From IMG/VR virus record IMGVR_UViG_3300035670_001452, positions 1 to 20,609 of that record: DNA of 20,609 nt, one strand, 5' to 3'. The stretch comes from a virus. The notes under the pieces are model-generated. The model saw nothing but the letters and a program-made list of their open reading frames with translations, was not told where the DNA came from and ran no database searches. Below, in pieces: positions 13,523-19,985 of this stretch (its first letter is position 1; each line of letters starts with the position of its first letter). The position numbers were made by a program, and so were the translations under genes.

Positions 13523-13582
13523 CCCCCTCGTTTAAGCGCGCTTCGGGTGTCCGGTTGACCTGCACGGTGGCAGACATTTAGT

Positions 13583-13667
13583 TGGCGGATGCTAAGGGAC
13601 TCGAACCCCTACGTCTGTGACGACCTCACCGCTTTCGAGGCGGCGTACCGCTCCTTTGGGAGCATCC
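13583..13667 (-). tRNA. tRNA-Ser(CGA)
   Basis: Class II with long variable arm; anticodon loop CTCGAAA; perfect acceptor; G73; CCA encoded. Confidence 0.92.
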
Positions 13668-13669
13668 AT

Positions 13670-13755
13670 TGGCGGAAACGTAGGGACTCGAACCCTAAAC
13701 GCCTTTCAGCGCGCCTGTTTAGCAAACAGGTTCCTCGACCATTCGGGTCGTTTCC
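13670..13755 (-). tRNA. tRNA-Ser(GCT)
   Basis: Class II; anticodon loop TTGCTAA on CCTGT/ACAGG; perfect acceptor; G73; CCA encoded. Confidence 0.92.
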
Positions 13756-13756
13756 A

Positions 13757-13841
13757 TGGCGGAAGTTGTAGGACTCGAACCCACACTGCCTTTCGGCAAT
13801 CACGCTTTTCAAGAGCGATAAGCACGCCTATGCGAACTTCC
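13757..13841 (-). tRNA. tRNA-Ser(TGA)
   Basis: Class II with variable hairpin TGCC-GAAA-GGCA; anticodon loop CTTGAAA; perfect acceptor; G73; CCA encoded. Confidence 0.92.
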
Positions 13842-13843
13842 AT

Positions 13844-13895
13844 TGGTGTAGCCGAGGGGAGTCGAACCCCACTCCGTCCTTATCACGTTGGCCAC
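13844..13895 (-). pseudogene. Truncated tRNA, 52 nt, lacking the D-arm
   Basis: Keeps six acceptor pairs (GTGGCC with GGCTAC), a T-arm (GGGG-TTCGACT-CCCC), A73 and encoded CCA, with normal 2-nt spacers on both sides. Between acceptor and T-arm only about 19 bases remain, folding at most as CGT-GATAAGG-ACG. It resembles an acceptor-T minihelix. A deletion remnant is most likely. Confidence 0.7.
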
Positions 13896-13897
13896 AT

Positions 13898-13983
13898 TGG
13901 CGGAACCTAGAGGACTCGAACCTCTGTGCCCTTACAGACTCAGCATTTCCAGTGCTGCGCATTTACCATTCTGCCAAGGTTCC
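13898..13983 (-). tRNA. tRNA-Ser(GGA)
   Basis: Class II; anticodon loop CTGGAAA on CAGCA/TGCTG; perfect acceptor; G73; CCA encoded. Confidence 0.92.
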
Positions 13984-13988
13984 ATGAT

Positions 13989-14004
13989 GCGGTTTGGGAA
14001 CCGC
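13989..14004 (-). other. Short hairpin between the 55-residue ORF and tRNA-Ser(GGA)
   Basis: GCGGTT-CCCA-AACCGC, just before the tRNA 5' end. No T run follows. It may mark the mRNA/tRNA boundary for processing. Confidence 0.4.
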
Positions 14005-14047
14005 CAAGACGGAACCCCGTACGCCACCACCGCAAGGTGCAATATGG

Positions 14048-14215
14048 TTACGCCTTTCGGCGTGGTCCCGGTGCGATGCCGTGACGGGCACGATACTTTG
14101 TCGTGCTGTGTGTCACACCGTCCCACCGGTAGTTTCGTCCGACCTTCCGGCCCTTGTTCTTCTGCTTCTTGCCCTTCTTACGGCCAAGCGCAGCAAGTGC
14201 TGTGAGAGCGTCCAA
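14048..14215 (-). CDS. Small very basic protein encoded inside the tRNA array
   Basis: A 55-residue ORF starting with TTG at 14215 behind a perfect AAAGGAGG ribosome site at six bases. The product opens with a short Ala/Leu helix (MDALTALAALG), then RKKGKKQKNKGRK, then an aromatic and basic part (RNYRWDGVTHSTTKYRARHG) and ends PRRKA. High positive charge and the lysine run suggest RNA or DNA binding. It is co-transcribed with tRNAs and lies between tRNA-Met/Pro and tRNA-Ser(GGA). No family recognised. The strong ribosome site and codon structure make it likely real despite its size. Confidence 0.68.
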   Translation of the reverse strand: MDALTALAALGRKKGKKQKNKGRKVGRNYRWDGVTHSTTKYRARHGIAPGPRRKA

Positions 14216-14229
14216 TGACTACCTCCTTT

Positions 14230-14244
14230 CTAGAGTATAGTCAT
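14230..14244 (-). promoter_or_regulatory. Tandem Shine-Dalgarno region with four-codon ORF or -10 box
   Basis: Reading leftward: AAAGGAGG, five bases, ATG ACT ATA CTC TAG, then directly AAAGGAGG and the TTG start of the 55-residue gene. The mini-ORF (MTIL) could couple ribosomes onto the gene. The same bases hold TATACT (14234-14239), a good -10 without a clear -35, so a promoter is the alternative reading. Confidence 0.5.
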
Positions 14245-14330
14245 TCGCGCCTCCTTTCTTGAAGTGGAGGGAGGGGGGCTGCAACCCGAGCGGGTGGGGA
14301 GCCGACCCCATCCTCCCAACGGAACTTATT

Positions 14331-14406
14331 TGGTTGCAGCCTGCAGAGTCGAACTGCCGAAGCCAAGGCTTATGAGGCCCAGCGGGAACCGTCCATAAAG
14401 ACTGCT
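14331..14406 (-). tRNA. tRNA-Met(CAT), possibly initiator
   Basis: Anticodon loop CTCATAA; CCA encoded. The 1:72 position is an A-A mismatch and three G-C pairs sit at 29-31:39-41; an unpaired 1:72 end is a mark of initiator tRNAs. T-loop is TTCGACT. Some other stems are imperfect. Confidence 0.75.
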
Positions 14407-14407
14407 A

Positions 14408-14481
14408 TGGTCTGAGATAGAGGACTCGAACCTCTGTCACGTGGTCCCAAACCACGAGCGCAACCTCTACGCCAATCTCAG
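14408..14481 (-). tRNA. tRNA-Pro(TGG)
   Basis: Anticodon loop TTTGGGA on a perfect CGTGG/CCACG stem; perfect acceptor; CCA encoded. First tRNA of the array in transcription order. Confidence 0.92.
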
Positions 14482-14519
14482 TTGAGTGACGGTGCCTACT
14501 CCGTCTACGCATGCTGCGG

Positions 14520-14549
14520 ATATTAGCACAGATAGTAGCAGTCTTGCAA
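14520..14549 (-). promoter_or_regulatory. Promoter at the head of the tRNA array
   Basis: TTGCAA (14544-14549), 18 bases, TAATAT (14520-14525), leftward. Predicted start near 14513, giving a leader of about 30 bases before tRNA-Pro. Same form as the promoters at 13493 and 19986. Confidence 0.65.
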
Positions 14550-14552
14550 CTG

Positions 14553-14852
14553 TTACTTCAAGCGGAACTTTCGGTTGCTCAGCGTGTAGTTCGTTGCGGT
14601 CGATGCGAAGGCAAAAACTGCCCAAGCGGCGAAGACTCCGAACCACTGGTAGCCCATCGCACCACCCTCAAAGACCGCCGTCTCGACTGCGAGCGGCACG
14701 AGGAACGAGTACCCGACAGTCAGCATTGAAACCAACTGCGAGCGGAATGAGCAGCGTGGCGGCGAAAAGTCGTGGAACGCAGCAAAGTAGACCCCCATCG
14801 ACACCCCACCGAGCATCGCTGCAAGGATTACCCCGAGACTGATAAGGTCCAT
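14553..14852 (-). CDS. Three-helix membrane protein, possible holin
   Basis: A 99-residue protein with three predicted membrane segments at about 5-27, 40-60 and 66-88 and a basic end (SNRKFRLK). The loop after helix 1 carries SPPRCSFRSQ. Its ATG overlaps the stop of the upstream coiled-coil protein (TAATG), so the two are probably made together. Size and topology fit class I holins, which open the inner membrane at lysis, but there is no endolysin in the window, so another membrane role is possible. Confidence 0.6.
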   Translation of the reverse strand: MDLISLGVILAAMLGGVSMGVYFAAFHDFSPPRCSFRSQLVSMLTVGYSFLVPLAVETAVFEGGAMGYQWFGVFAAWAVFAFASTATNYTLSNRKFRLK

Positions 14853-15169
14853 TACTTCTTGACTCCCGCGTCAACAAGGCGACGGAGCAGGTCAAGGTTC
14901 TCGACAGTGAGGTCACGGACCTCTTTCGAGAGTTGGTCAACCTGTGTGGACAGGGCCTCGTTCTTGCGCGTCAGGTCCGCGACCTGCCGTTCCAGTTCAG
15001 TGATGCGTGTGCCCAGTGCTTTGTTCATGCCTTCCAACGTATCTTGGTAGGCTTCCTGAGCCTCACTCAGACCAGACTTACGGTTCAGAAAGAAACCGAT
15101 GCCCTGAACCACGATGGCACTGATTGCGCCGACCACGCCGACGATGATAACTTCCATATGTTTGACCAT
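14852..15169 (-). CDS. Membrane-anchored coiled-coil protein
   Basis: A 105-residue protein: an N-terminal membrane helix (about 6-28, EVIIVGVVGAISAIVVQGIGFFL) followed by a long heptad-rich coiled coil (about 35-100, with ITELERQVADLTRKNEAL). One membrane anchor plus a coiled coil recalls spanin or holin-accessory proteins. Start is either ATG at 15169 or ATG at 15157; neither has a clear ribosome site. Translation of the downstream membrane protein is coupled by a TAATG overlap. Confidence 0.6.
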   Translation of the reverse strand: MVKHMEVIIVGVVGAISAIVVQGIGFFLNRKSGLSEAQEAYQDTLEGMNKALGTRITELERQVADLTRKNEALSTQVDQLSKEVRDLTVENLDLLRRLVDAGVKK

Positions 15170-15248
15170 CACGACGTACTTCAAGGAGGGTGGGAAAGGC
15201 GGGCGCTTGTTCCGGCCTCCGGCTTCAATAGGGTGCCGCGAGGAACGC

Positions 15249-15313
15249 GGATGCTGACCCCGCCAAATAGAGGGACGCATTGCCCTCTACTATATAAGGC
15301 GAGTTCAGCATCC
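15249..15313 (-). other. Large nested hairpin
   Basis: GGATGCTGA/TCAGCATCC (9 pairs) encloses CGCC/GGCG and TAGAGGG/CCCTCTA (7 pairs) around an 8-base loop. It lies 11 bases after the stop of the 35-residue ORF at the end of the thyX operon. No T run follows on the transcribed strand; on the other strand CCTTTTGCCCGTTTT follows. Probably an mRNA 3'-end structure or structured RNA. Confidence 0.6.
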
Positions 15314-15324
15314 TTTTGCCCGTT

Positions 15325-15432
15325 TTATGAGTCCCATCCCCGGTAAACGTGCGGGAAGCAAGGTCCGGGGCATTTCGAGAACCATTGGCTCACCTTCTCG
15401 ATTGCCTGATTGAGTTGGTGCTCCCTAATCAT
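15325..15432 (-). CDS. 35-residue ORF after thyX
   Basis: Starts ten bases after the thyX stop and ends just before the large hairpin, which makes a tidy last cistron. The product begins with a helix (MIREHQLNQAIEKVSQWFSKC) and has two Cys in KCPGPC and a Trp-Asp end. The ribosome site is weak (GAGAAG next to the ATG). No family recognised. Confidence 0.42.
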   Translation of the reverse strand: MIREHQLNQAIEKVSQWFSKCPGPCFPHVYRGWDS

Positions 15433-15442
15433 CTTCTCGAAG

Positions 15443-16084
15443 TCAGCGGGCGGCGCGCTTTCCGGCTTCAAGGTCTTCTTTGACATCTGCGAATACCTCC
15501 GGGTACAGTTCGAGAAGTTGGTCGAGGATTTGGTTGGCGATGACCTGCATTTCCGGCTGAGCCGATGGGTGGCAGCGAAGCCTGCAGAAGTGACGCCACT
15601 CGCGCAGGTTGGCCTTCATGATGATGCGGGTCCTAGTGCCATTCGGCAGGACGTAGCGGGCCAACTGGCTCTTTACGCCGAGAACCTTCAACTTCTTGTA
15701 GGCACGGGCTGCATACTCGTAGGCATCCTCCAAGATGATGCGCTCCGTTGGGTCCAACTCAGGCGGGACAAAGAACAGGTCTTCCGGTTCTTCTTCGTCG
15801 TAGCGGACATACCGCTGCGACTCCTGCTGGTAGGATGCGATGCGGTGGCGCACGAGTTCATGGCTGACAACGCGACTGCATTCAATCTCGAACGTCGCGT
15901 CGGCCATTTCGACCATGGACTCGTGGCCACTCTCAATCCAGCGACCGATGATTGACCTGTCTCCCATCTTTAGGCGGGAGTTAGGGCCGTAGTCAACGCG
16001 CCCAGCGTACTCGATGAGGTCTTGCGGCTCGTCAAGAAAGCCAAGCGTCTGAGTGACGGCAATCAGGGTCGCTCTAGGTTCCAT
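15443..16084 (-). CDS. thyX: Flavin-dependent thymidylate synthase
   Basis: A 213-residue ThyX, which makes dTMP from dUMP using FAD, NADPH and methylenetetrahydrofolate. The family signature RHRx7S is intact at residues 79-89 (RHRIASYQQES, then QRY). ESGHESMVEM near 51-60 supplies the conserved His and Glu, and ANLREWRHFCRLR near 155-168 is the second substrate-binding region. Length matches the family. The ATG follows AAGGGG at five bases, nine bases after the secreted protein's stop. With nrdJ it would raise dTTP supply for phage replication. Confidence 0.95.
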   Translation of the reverse strand: MEPRATLIAVTQTLGFLDEPQDLIEYAGRVDYGPNSRLKMGDRSIIGRWIESGHESMVEMADATFEIECSRVVSHELVRHRIASYQQESQRYVRYDEEEPEDLFFVPPELDPTERIILEDAYEYAARAYKKLKVLGVKSQLARYVLPNGTRTRIIMKANLREWRHFCRLRCHPSAQPEMQVIANQILDQLLELYPEVFADVKEDLEAGKRAAR

Positions 16085-16093
16085 GGTTCCCCT

Positions 16094-16609
16094 TTACTCT
16101 GTGTCCGTAGCCGGTGGGGTAGGAATGGGCGTGGACGGTACCGGCGTGGGAGTGCTCGTGGGTGAAGGTGTGACCGAGGGCGTCGGTGTGACTGTGGGCT
16201 CTGGACTCGGAGACTCGCTCGGCTCTGGTGAAGGTGGTGATGTAACCTGCGGGGTTGCCGAGGGAGCCGGAGTCATGGACGGTGAGGCCGATGGTGTCGT
16301 CGTCGGCTGCGGTGTAATAGGCGGGGTGGCAGATGGTTCGACTCCTTCGTAGACTACGTAGTATGAAACGTCGTGACCGTTGCCCAAGTACGCGAACAGC
16401 GTCGTGGTACCGTCAGCGGTGAGGATGCCTGTGGCCTCAGTGCTGCCCTTGACGCAGAACGATGTTCCGGCAGGGAGGACGGTAGTGTTGTAGTTGCCCT
16501 CGAACTTGGTGCCCCAATCCGGGCAATGCTCGGTCTTGGCAAAGACCGGCAGGACAAGAACCGACAGCAGCATTGCGATTACTACTGTGGCCCCGAGAAC
16601 CTTGCGCAT
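16094..16609 (-). CDS. Secreted protein with Pro/Thr/Ser-rich tail
   Basis: A 171-residue protein with a clear signal peptide: basic start MRK, hydrophobic core to about residue 22, and VFA before the likely cut after residue 24. There is no lipobox Cys. Residues 25-90 form a small beta-rich domain with two Cys (HCPDWG and SFCVKG) that could make a disulphide. Residues about 92-171 are almost only Pro, Thr, Ser, Ala, Glu and Val in PxxTPxPS-like repeats, an extended stalk often O-glycosylated. AAAGGAGA precedes the ATG. Function unknown; an envelope-exposed protein could affect superinfection. Confidence 0.78.
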   Translation of the reverse strand: MRKVLGATVVIAMLLSVLVLPVFAKTEHCPDWGTKFEGNYNTTVLPAGTSFCVKGSTEATGILTADGTTTLFAYLGNGHDVSYYVVYEGVEPSATPPITPQPTTTPSASPSMTPAPSATPQVTSPPSPEPSESPSPEPTVTPTPSVTPSPTSTPTPVPSTPIPTPPATDTE

Positions 16610-16650
16610 TCTATCTCCTTTTGCTATCAGGGCGACTTGCCCCTAGCGTG

Positions 16651-16679
16651 AGTATATGCCCTACGGCTCTCGGTGCCTA
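16651..16679 (-). promoter_or_regulatory. Possible promoter before the secreted-protein gene
   Basis: TAGGCA (16674-16679), 17 bases, TATACT (16651-16656), leftward, about 40 bases before the start codon. The -35 is only four of six. Confidence 0.38.
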
Positions 16680-16695
16680 CCAGATTGGTGCGTGC

Positions 16696-16839
16696 TTACA
16701 ACATATCCTCTAGGACCGGCTTGGCAATCCAGAAGCCGATGATGCCGGTCAGCAGGCCGGGTAGCCCGAAGACCTGAGCAAGCCCGACCGTGGCGACGAC
16801 GCCACAGAAGATGATGAAGACTAGTGCCGCCCTATTCAC
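16696..16839 (-). CDS. Two-helix membrane peptide
   Basis: A 47-residue protein starting with GTG at 16839 behind GAGG at six bases; the start overlaps the region of the upstream stop (GTGAATAG). Two hydrophobic helices, about 5-21 and 25-39, are separated by a Gly-Leu-Pro turn. Too small for a standard holin but similar in topology to pinholin-like or accessory membrane peptides. Role unknown. Confidence 0.55.
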   Translation of the reverse strand: MNRAALVFIIFCGVVATVGLAQVFGLPGLLTGIIGFWIAKPVLEDML

Positions 16840-17026
16840 GAGGAACCTCGTATAGCATGCGCATGGGGGCTCCACAGTTGTCGCACTGCGGACCACGCTT
16901 CCACTTGCGCGGAGTGTAAGCCTTTCCGAAGTAGTTGCCGACCCTTGCGCCCGGACGGTGCTGGCAGCACTTACCGGAGCAGATTGCGAAGATGGTCGGG
17001 TCATCGAACTCTAGCGTGATTGCCAT
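16832..17026 (-). CDS. Small Cys-rich, probably zinc-binding protein
   Basis: A 64-residue protein with an excellent ribosome site (AGGAGG, four bases, ATG), nine bases after nrdJ. Cys16, Cys20, Cys21 and His23, with a second knuckle Cys48-x2-Cys51 (QCDNCGAP), suggest one zinc site. The middle is basic (GKAYTPRKWKRG). Position right after nrdJ could mean a role in reductase function or redox supply, but it lacks a glutaredoxin CxxC active-site context. Confidence 0.65.
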   Translation of the reverse strand: MAITLEFDDPTIFAICSGKCCQHRPGARVGNYFGKAYTPRKWKRGPQCDNCGAPMRMLYEVPRE

Positions 17027-17034
17027 GGTTCCTC

Positions 17035-19491
17035 CTAGCAGACTGAGTGGCCGCAGGTGAGGCACTTGGCGCACCCTTCCTCGCGGATGAATGACGCCGT
17101 GCCGCACTCAGGGCAAAGGTCAGCCTTCGTCCTGATGGTGACTGTGGGGCTTGTCGGGGCCGGGGTGAACTTCACGGAGTCAGCCTCAGCCTCGTACGTG
17201 CCAGACTCGTTCTGCATGACGATTGTCACCTTCTTGCTCTCACGGGGCTTGTTGGCCGCTGTGAGGGCTTCACCAATAGCGTGCGGGATGGGCTTGTTGA
17301 ACTGTGCGCTTCCGCCGACTCCCTCCAACTGGTTCGCCACGCCGCCAAGCGTTGCTCCCTTGCGGAGGGCAAGGGAAGCGAGCCTTCCCATGGCTTCTGC
17401 CATAGATGCCACGTCGCTGCCAGCCTTGCCGACGTTGAAGAACACTTCGACTGCGCGGCCAGTGTCAGGGTCGCGGTTGACCGTGATGTAGGCCGTGCCT
17501 GCGCGGGTGCCGGTCTTGACGGTGGTGCCGTCGAGCAGTTCCGGCCTCTGGTATTCCTGAGCGTACTCGAACAGGGAGTAGTTGGCGTCCAGCATTTCGC
17601 GCAGGTCGTCAATGACGTTCAGCGCATCCTCGTAGAGGAACTGGTACGACTCCCCCGTCTCCGGGTCAATCTCGTCCTTTGGCGTCTCCTTGTAGAGAAC
17701 CTGTGCGCGGCCAGAGCCGTCACGGAAGTAGGCCAGACCCTTCAAGCCGGAGTCGTATGCCAGCGTGTAGGCACGCTCAACATCGTCAACCGTGTGGCTG
17801 TTTGGGCCGTTGATGGTCTTGGACACCGACGAGTCGATGTACTTCTGTGCTGCGGCCTGCATTGCGATGTGGCCTTCGACGCTTACGTCATTGGAGGTCA
17901 CGAGGTACTTCGGCTTTAGCACGCCTTCCGGCACGTACTTCTCGATGGCCGGGGCCACGACGATGTGCTCGCCGGTACGGTCCTTGCGGGTGTACTTGAA
18001 GTCGAAGTACGGCTCGATGCCGCTGTTCACGCCAGCGAGGATGCTGGTGGTCCCGGTCGGTGCCTGCGTGAGCAGGAACAGGTTGCGCATGCCGTAGTTC
18101 TTGACCTGAATGCCGAGAGGCGTCCCGGCAATGCCCTTCAAGTACGGCCTGCTCGCCATGTCCTTCGTCCACGCCGGGGCAGGACCCTTGACCTTGGCAA
18201 GGTTGTTTGAGGCACGGACTGCGTGCGTCTTCATCAACTTGAAGACCTTTTCGGTGAAGTCAACGGCATCCGGCTCGCCATAGGTCAGGCCAAGCGCGAT
18301 GAGCGCATCAGCCAGTCCCATGACGCCGAGGCCGATGCGGCGCAGGTTCTTCTGCGCAGCCTCGTTCTCAGGGATGAAGTAGAAGTTCTTGTCGATGACG
18401 TTATCGAGGAAGCGGACTGCGACCTCAACGTCATTGCCGAAGGAGTCCCAGTCGAACACGTAGGACGTGTGGTACTTGGTCTTGTTGCCGACCTTGATGT
18501 AGGCATCGAGGTTCATGGCACCAAGGTTGCAGACGGAGTATGGGCCAAGGCCCTGCTCGCCGCACGGGTTGACGCTGATAATGTCCTCGACACCGGCTCC
18601 GGTGCTCAGCGCATTGTAACGTCCCAAGAACACCACTCCGGGTTCACCGGACCCCCAAGCAGCATCAGCAAGGCTGCGCCAAATGTCTCTGGCTCGCACT
18701 GTGCGGTAAGTGACAACCTCGCCTCCCTCAGCCTCCCACTTGGCAAGATTTCCTGTCCAGTGAGTGTTATATCGAGGGTCACTCGTGTTCGGGAAACGAA
18801 GTCTCCACTCACCGTCACTTCGGACAGCCTCCATGAACTCGTCGCTGACGGCAACAGAGACGTTAGCGTTTGTAATGAGCGAGAAGTCTCGCTTGGCATT
18901 GATGAAGTCCTCCACGTCAGGGTGCCAGTCATCGAGCATGAACATCGCTGCACCACGGCGAGAACCGCCCTGCTCAACGACACCGACCGCACGGGAGGCC
19001 ACGTCCATCCAAGAGACAGGGCCGGAGGTCGTGCCGTTGACACGCTTCAAGTGTGCGCCCTTCGGGCGAAGAACGGACCAGTTGATGCCGACCCCGCCGC
19101 CACGGCTCATGATATCGACCATCAGGCCAATCGTGTCGAAGATGGCCTCACGGCTGTCATTGCCGGGGTCGCTGTACATGCGGGGCGGAAGAACCTCAGC
19201 CTGAACCGGGTACTCCCTAGAAGCCCTGCGGACCTTCGTCTCCACGGGGATGACGTAGCAGTTGTAGAAGGTGACCTCGCTCTCGGTGCCAGCCCCGCTC
19301 AGGATGCGGCCACCGGGGACGAACTTCCAGTCCAGAAGGAGACGGTTGAACTCGTCCCGCTCCTGCTCATTGTCGCCAATGGCCAGAGCGACACGGCTCC
19401 ACATTTCGTAGGGCTGCGACTCGATGGGCTGGCCAGTCTCGTCCTTGCGTGCGTAGCGGTCTAGGAAGACCTTTGTTCGTTGTTCGTTCAT
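17035..19491 (-). CDS. nrdJ: Class II (adenosylcobalamin-dependent) ribonucleotide reductase
   Basis: An 818-residue enzyme converting ribonucleotides to deoxyribonucleotides. The active-site NPCGEQ is at 308-313 (Asn308, Cys310, Glu312). The redox Cys pair is Cys78 (TFYNCYVIP) and Cys321 (SVCNLGAMNLD). PTGTTSILAGVNSGIEPYF is the conserved phosphate-binding stretch. The C-terminus has a CPECG...CAKCLTCGHSVC zinc ribbon with the reducing Cys pair, typical of NrdJ. No NrdB-like subunit or NrdD glycyl-radical site is present, and B12 would have to come from the host. The start overlaps the upstream stop (ATGA). Confidence 0.93.
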   Translation of the reverse strand: MNEQRTKVFLDRYARKDETGQPIESQPYEMWSRVALAIGDNEQERDEFNRLLLDWKFVPGGRILSGAGTESEVTFYNCYVIPVETKVRRASREYPVQAEVLPPRMYSDPGNDSREAIFDTIGLMVDIMSRGGGVGINWSVLRPKGAHLKRVNGTTSGPVSWMDVASRAVGVVEQGGSRRGAAMFMLDDWHPDVEDFINAKRDFSLITNANVSVAVSDEFMEAVRSDGEWRLRFPNTSDPRYNTHWTGNLAKWEAEGGEVVTYRTVRARDIWRSLADAAWGSGEPGVVFLGRYNALSTGAGVEDIISVNPCGEQGLGPYSVCNLGAMNLDAYIKVGNKTKYHTSYVFDWDSFGNDVEVAVRFLDNVIDKNFYFIPENEAAQKNLRRIGLGVMGLADALIALGLTYGEPDAVDFTEKVFKLMKTHAVRASNNLAKVKGPAPAWTKDMASRPYLKGIAGTPLGIQVKNYGMRNLFLLTQAPTGTTSILAGVNSGIEPYFDFKYTRKDRTGEHIVVAPAIEKYVPEGVLKPKYLVTSNDVSVEGHIAMQAAAQKYIDSSVSKTINGPNSHTVDDVERAYTLAYDSGLKGLAYFRDGSGRAQVLYKETPKDEIDPETGESYQFLYEDALNVIDDLREMLDANYSLFEYAQEYQRPELLDGTTVKTGTRAGTAYITVNRDPDTGRAVEVFFNVGKAGSDVASMAEAMGRLASLALRKGATLGGVANQLEGVGGSAQFNKPIPHAIGEALTAANKPRESKKVTIVMQNESGTYEAEADSVKFTPAPTSPTVTIRTKADLCPECGTASFIREEGCAKCLTCGHSVC

Positions 19492-19730
19492 TCGGCAAGC
19501 ACCTTCTTGATTTCTCGGAGCATGTACAGTACCTCGCTCCCGCGAATGCGGTCACGGTACCACTCATCCTCGTGGGTTGTGAAAACTGGTTCGTAGAACT
19601 GGTATCCGTTCTCTTGGACCGGTTCACCGAACTCGACCGTAATCTTACGGCCATCTGCCGTGCGTAGGCCCCAAAGGCTCCCGTCTAGGAACTCCCGGCT
19701 CATCAGCACGAGCATCGTATGCTCATCCAT
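19488..19730 (-). CDS. Small acidic protein, unknown
   Basis: An 80-residue protein immediately before nrdJ (ATGA overlap), with its own ATG overlapping the HicB-like gene's stop. GGAGG lies about twelve bases upstream. Beta-rich middle (SLWGLRTADGRKITVEFGEPV), then YRDRIRGSEVLYMLREIKKVLAE, a C-terminal helix. No family recognised. Confidence 0.6.
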   Translation of the reverse strand: MDEHTMLVLMSREFLDGSLWGLRTADGRKITVEFGEPVQENGYQFYEPVFTTHEDEWYRDRIRGSEVLYMLREIKKVLAE

Positions 19731-19947
19731 CGCTTGCTCTTTCCTCCACAATGTCGTAGCCGGAGAATGGATACGTCCTGCGAACAGCAGCACGCATGTT
19801 GGCCAGTGCCTCTCGCTTGGTGGCACCAATCCCCTTGATGCCCCTCAACTTGGGGTCGTCACAGGAGACGGCAAAGTACGGCTCGACCGAGTACCGGATG
19901 GTAACGGTCTGCCGTTCAGCGGTGGGAACTTGTTTGGCCCTAGCCAC
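19723..19947 (-). CDS. HicB-like small protein
   Basis: A 74-residue protein. I choose GTG at 19947 because GAGG lies six bases upstream. Residues about 18-60 (TIRYSVEPYFAVSCDDPKLRG...GATKREALANMRAAV) follow the HicB pattern: a strand with an aromatic residue, a Pro-Leu-x-Gly-like turn, then (T)xxEAxxN leading into the helix. HicB proteins are antitoxins that bind HicA. No HicA-like partner is visible next to it and no DNA-binding domain follows, so it may be an orphan used as an anti-toxin defence or a different small fold. First gene of the metabolic operon. Confidence 0.55.
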   Translation of the reverse strand: MARAKQVPTAERQTVTIRYSVEPYFAVSCDDPKLRGIKGIGATKREALANMRAAVRRTYPFSGYDIVEERASDG

Positions 19948-19985
19948 GCTCAACCTCGTCTAGCGATGTTCATTCATCTTGGAGC

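Noticed and set aside
13311-13577. 88-codon minus-strand frame
   Set aside because: Reads through tRNA-Ala and tRNA-Trp.
10490-14440. Regularly spaced GGACTCGAACC words resembling a CRISPR or repeat array
   Set aside because: They are the T-arms of successive tRNAs; the sequences between them fold as the other tRNA arms.
10018-14481. tmRNA (looked for in every gap of the array)
   Set aside because: No gap contains an Ala-like acceptor plus T-arm with a tag-peptide frame.
16696-17004. Longer 102-residue version of the two-helix peptide
   Set aside because: The extra 55 residues overlap the zinc-binding gene out of frame; the GTG at 16839 has a proper ribosome site.
18223-19464. Long plus-strand open frame opposite nrdJ
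   Set aside because: Antisense shadow of a gene with clear catalytic motifs.
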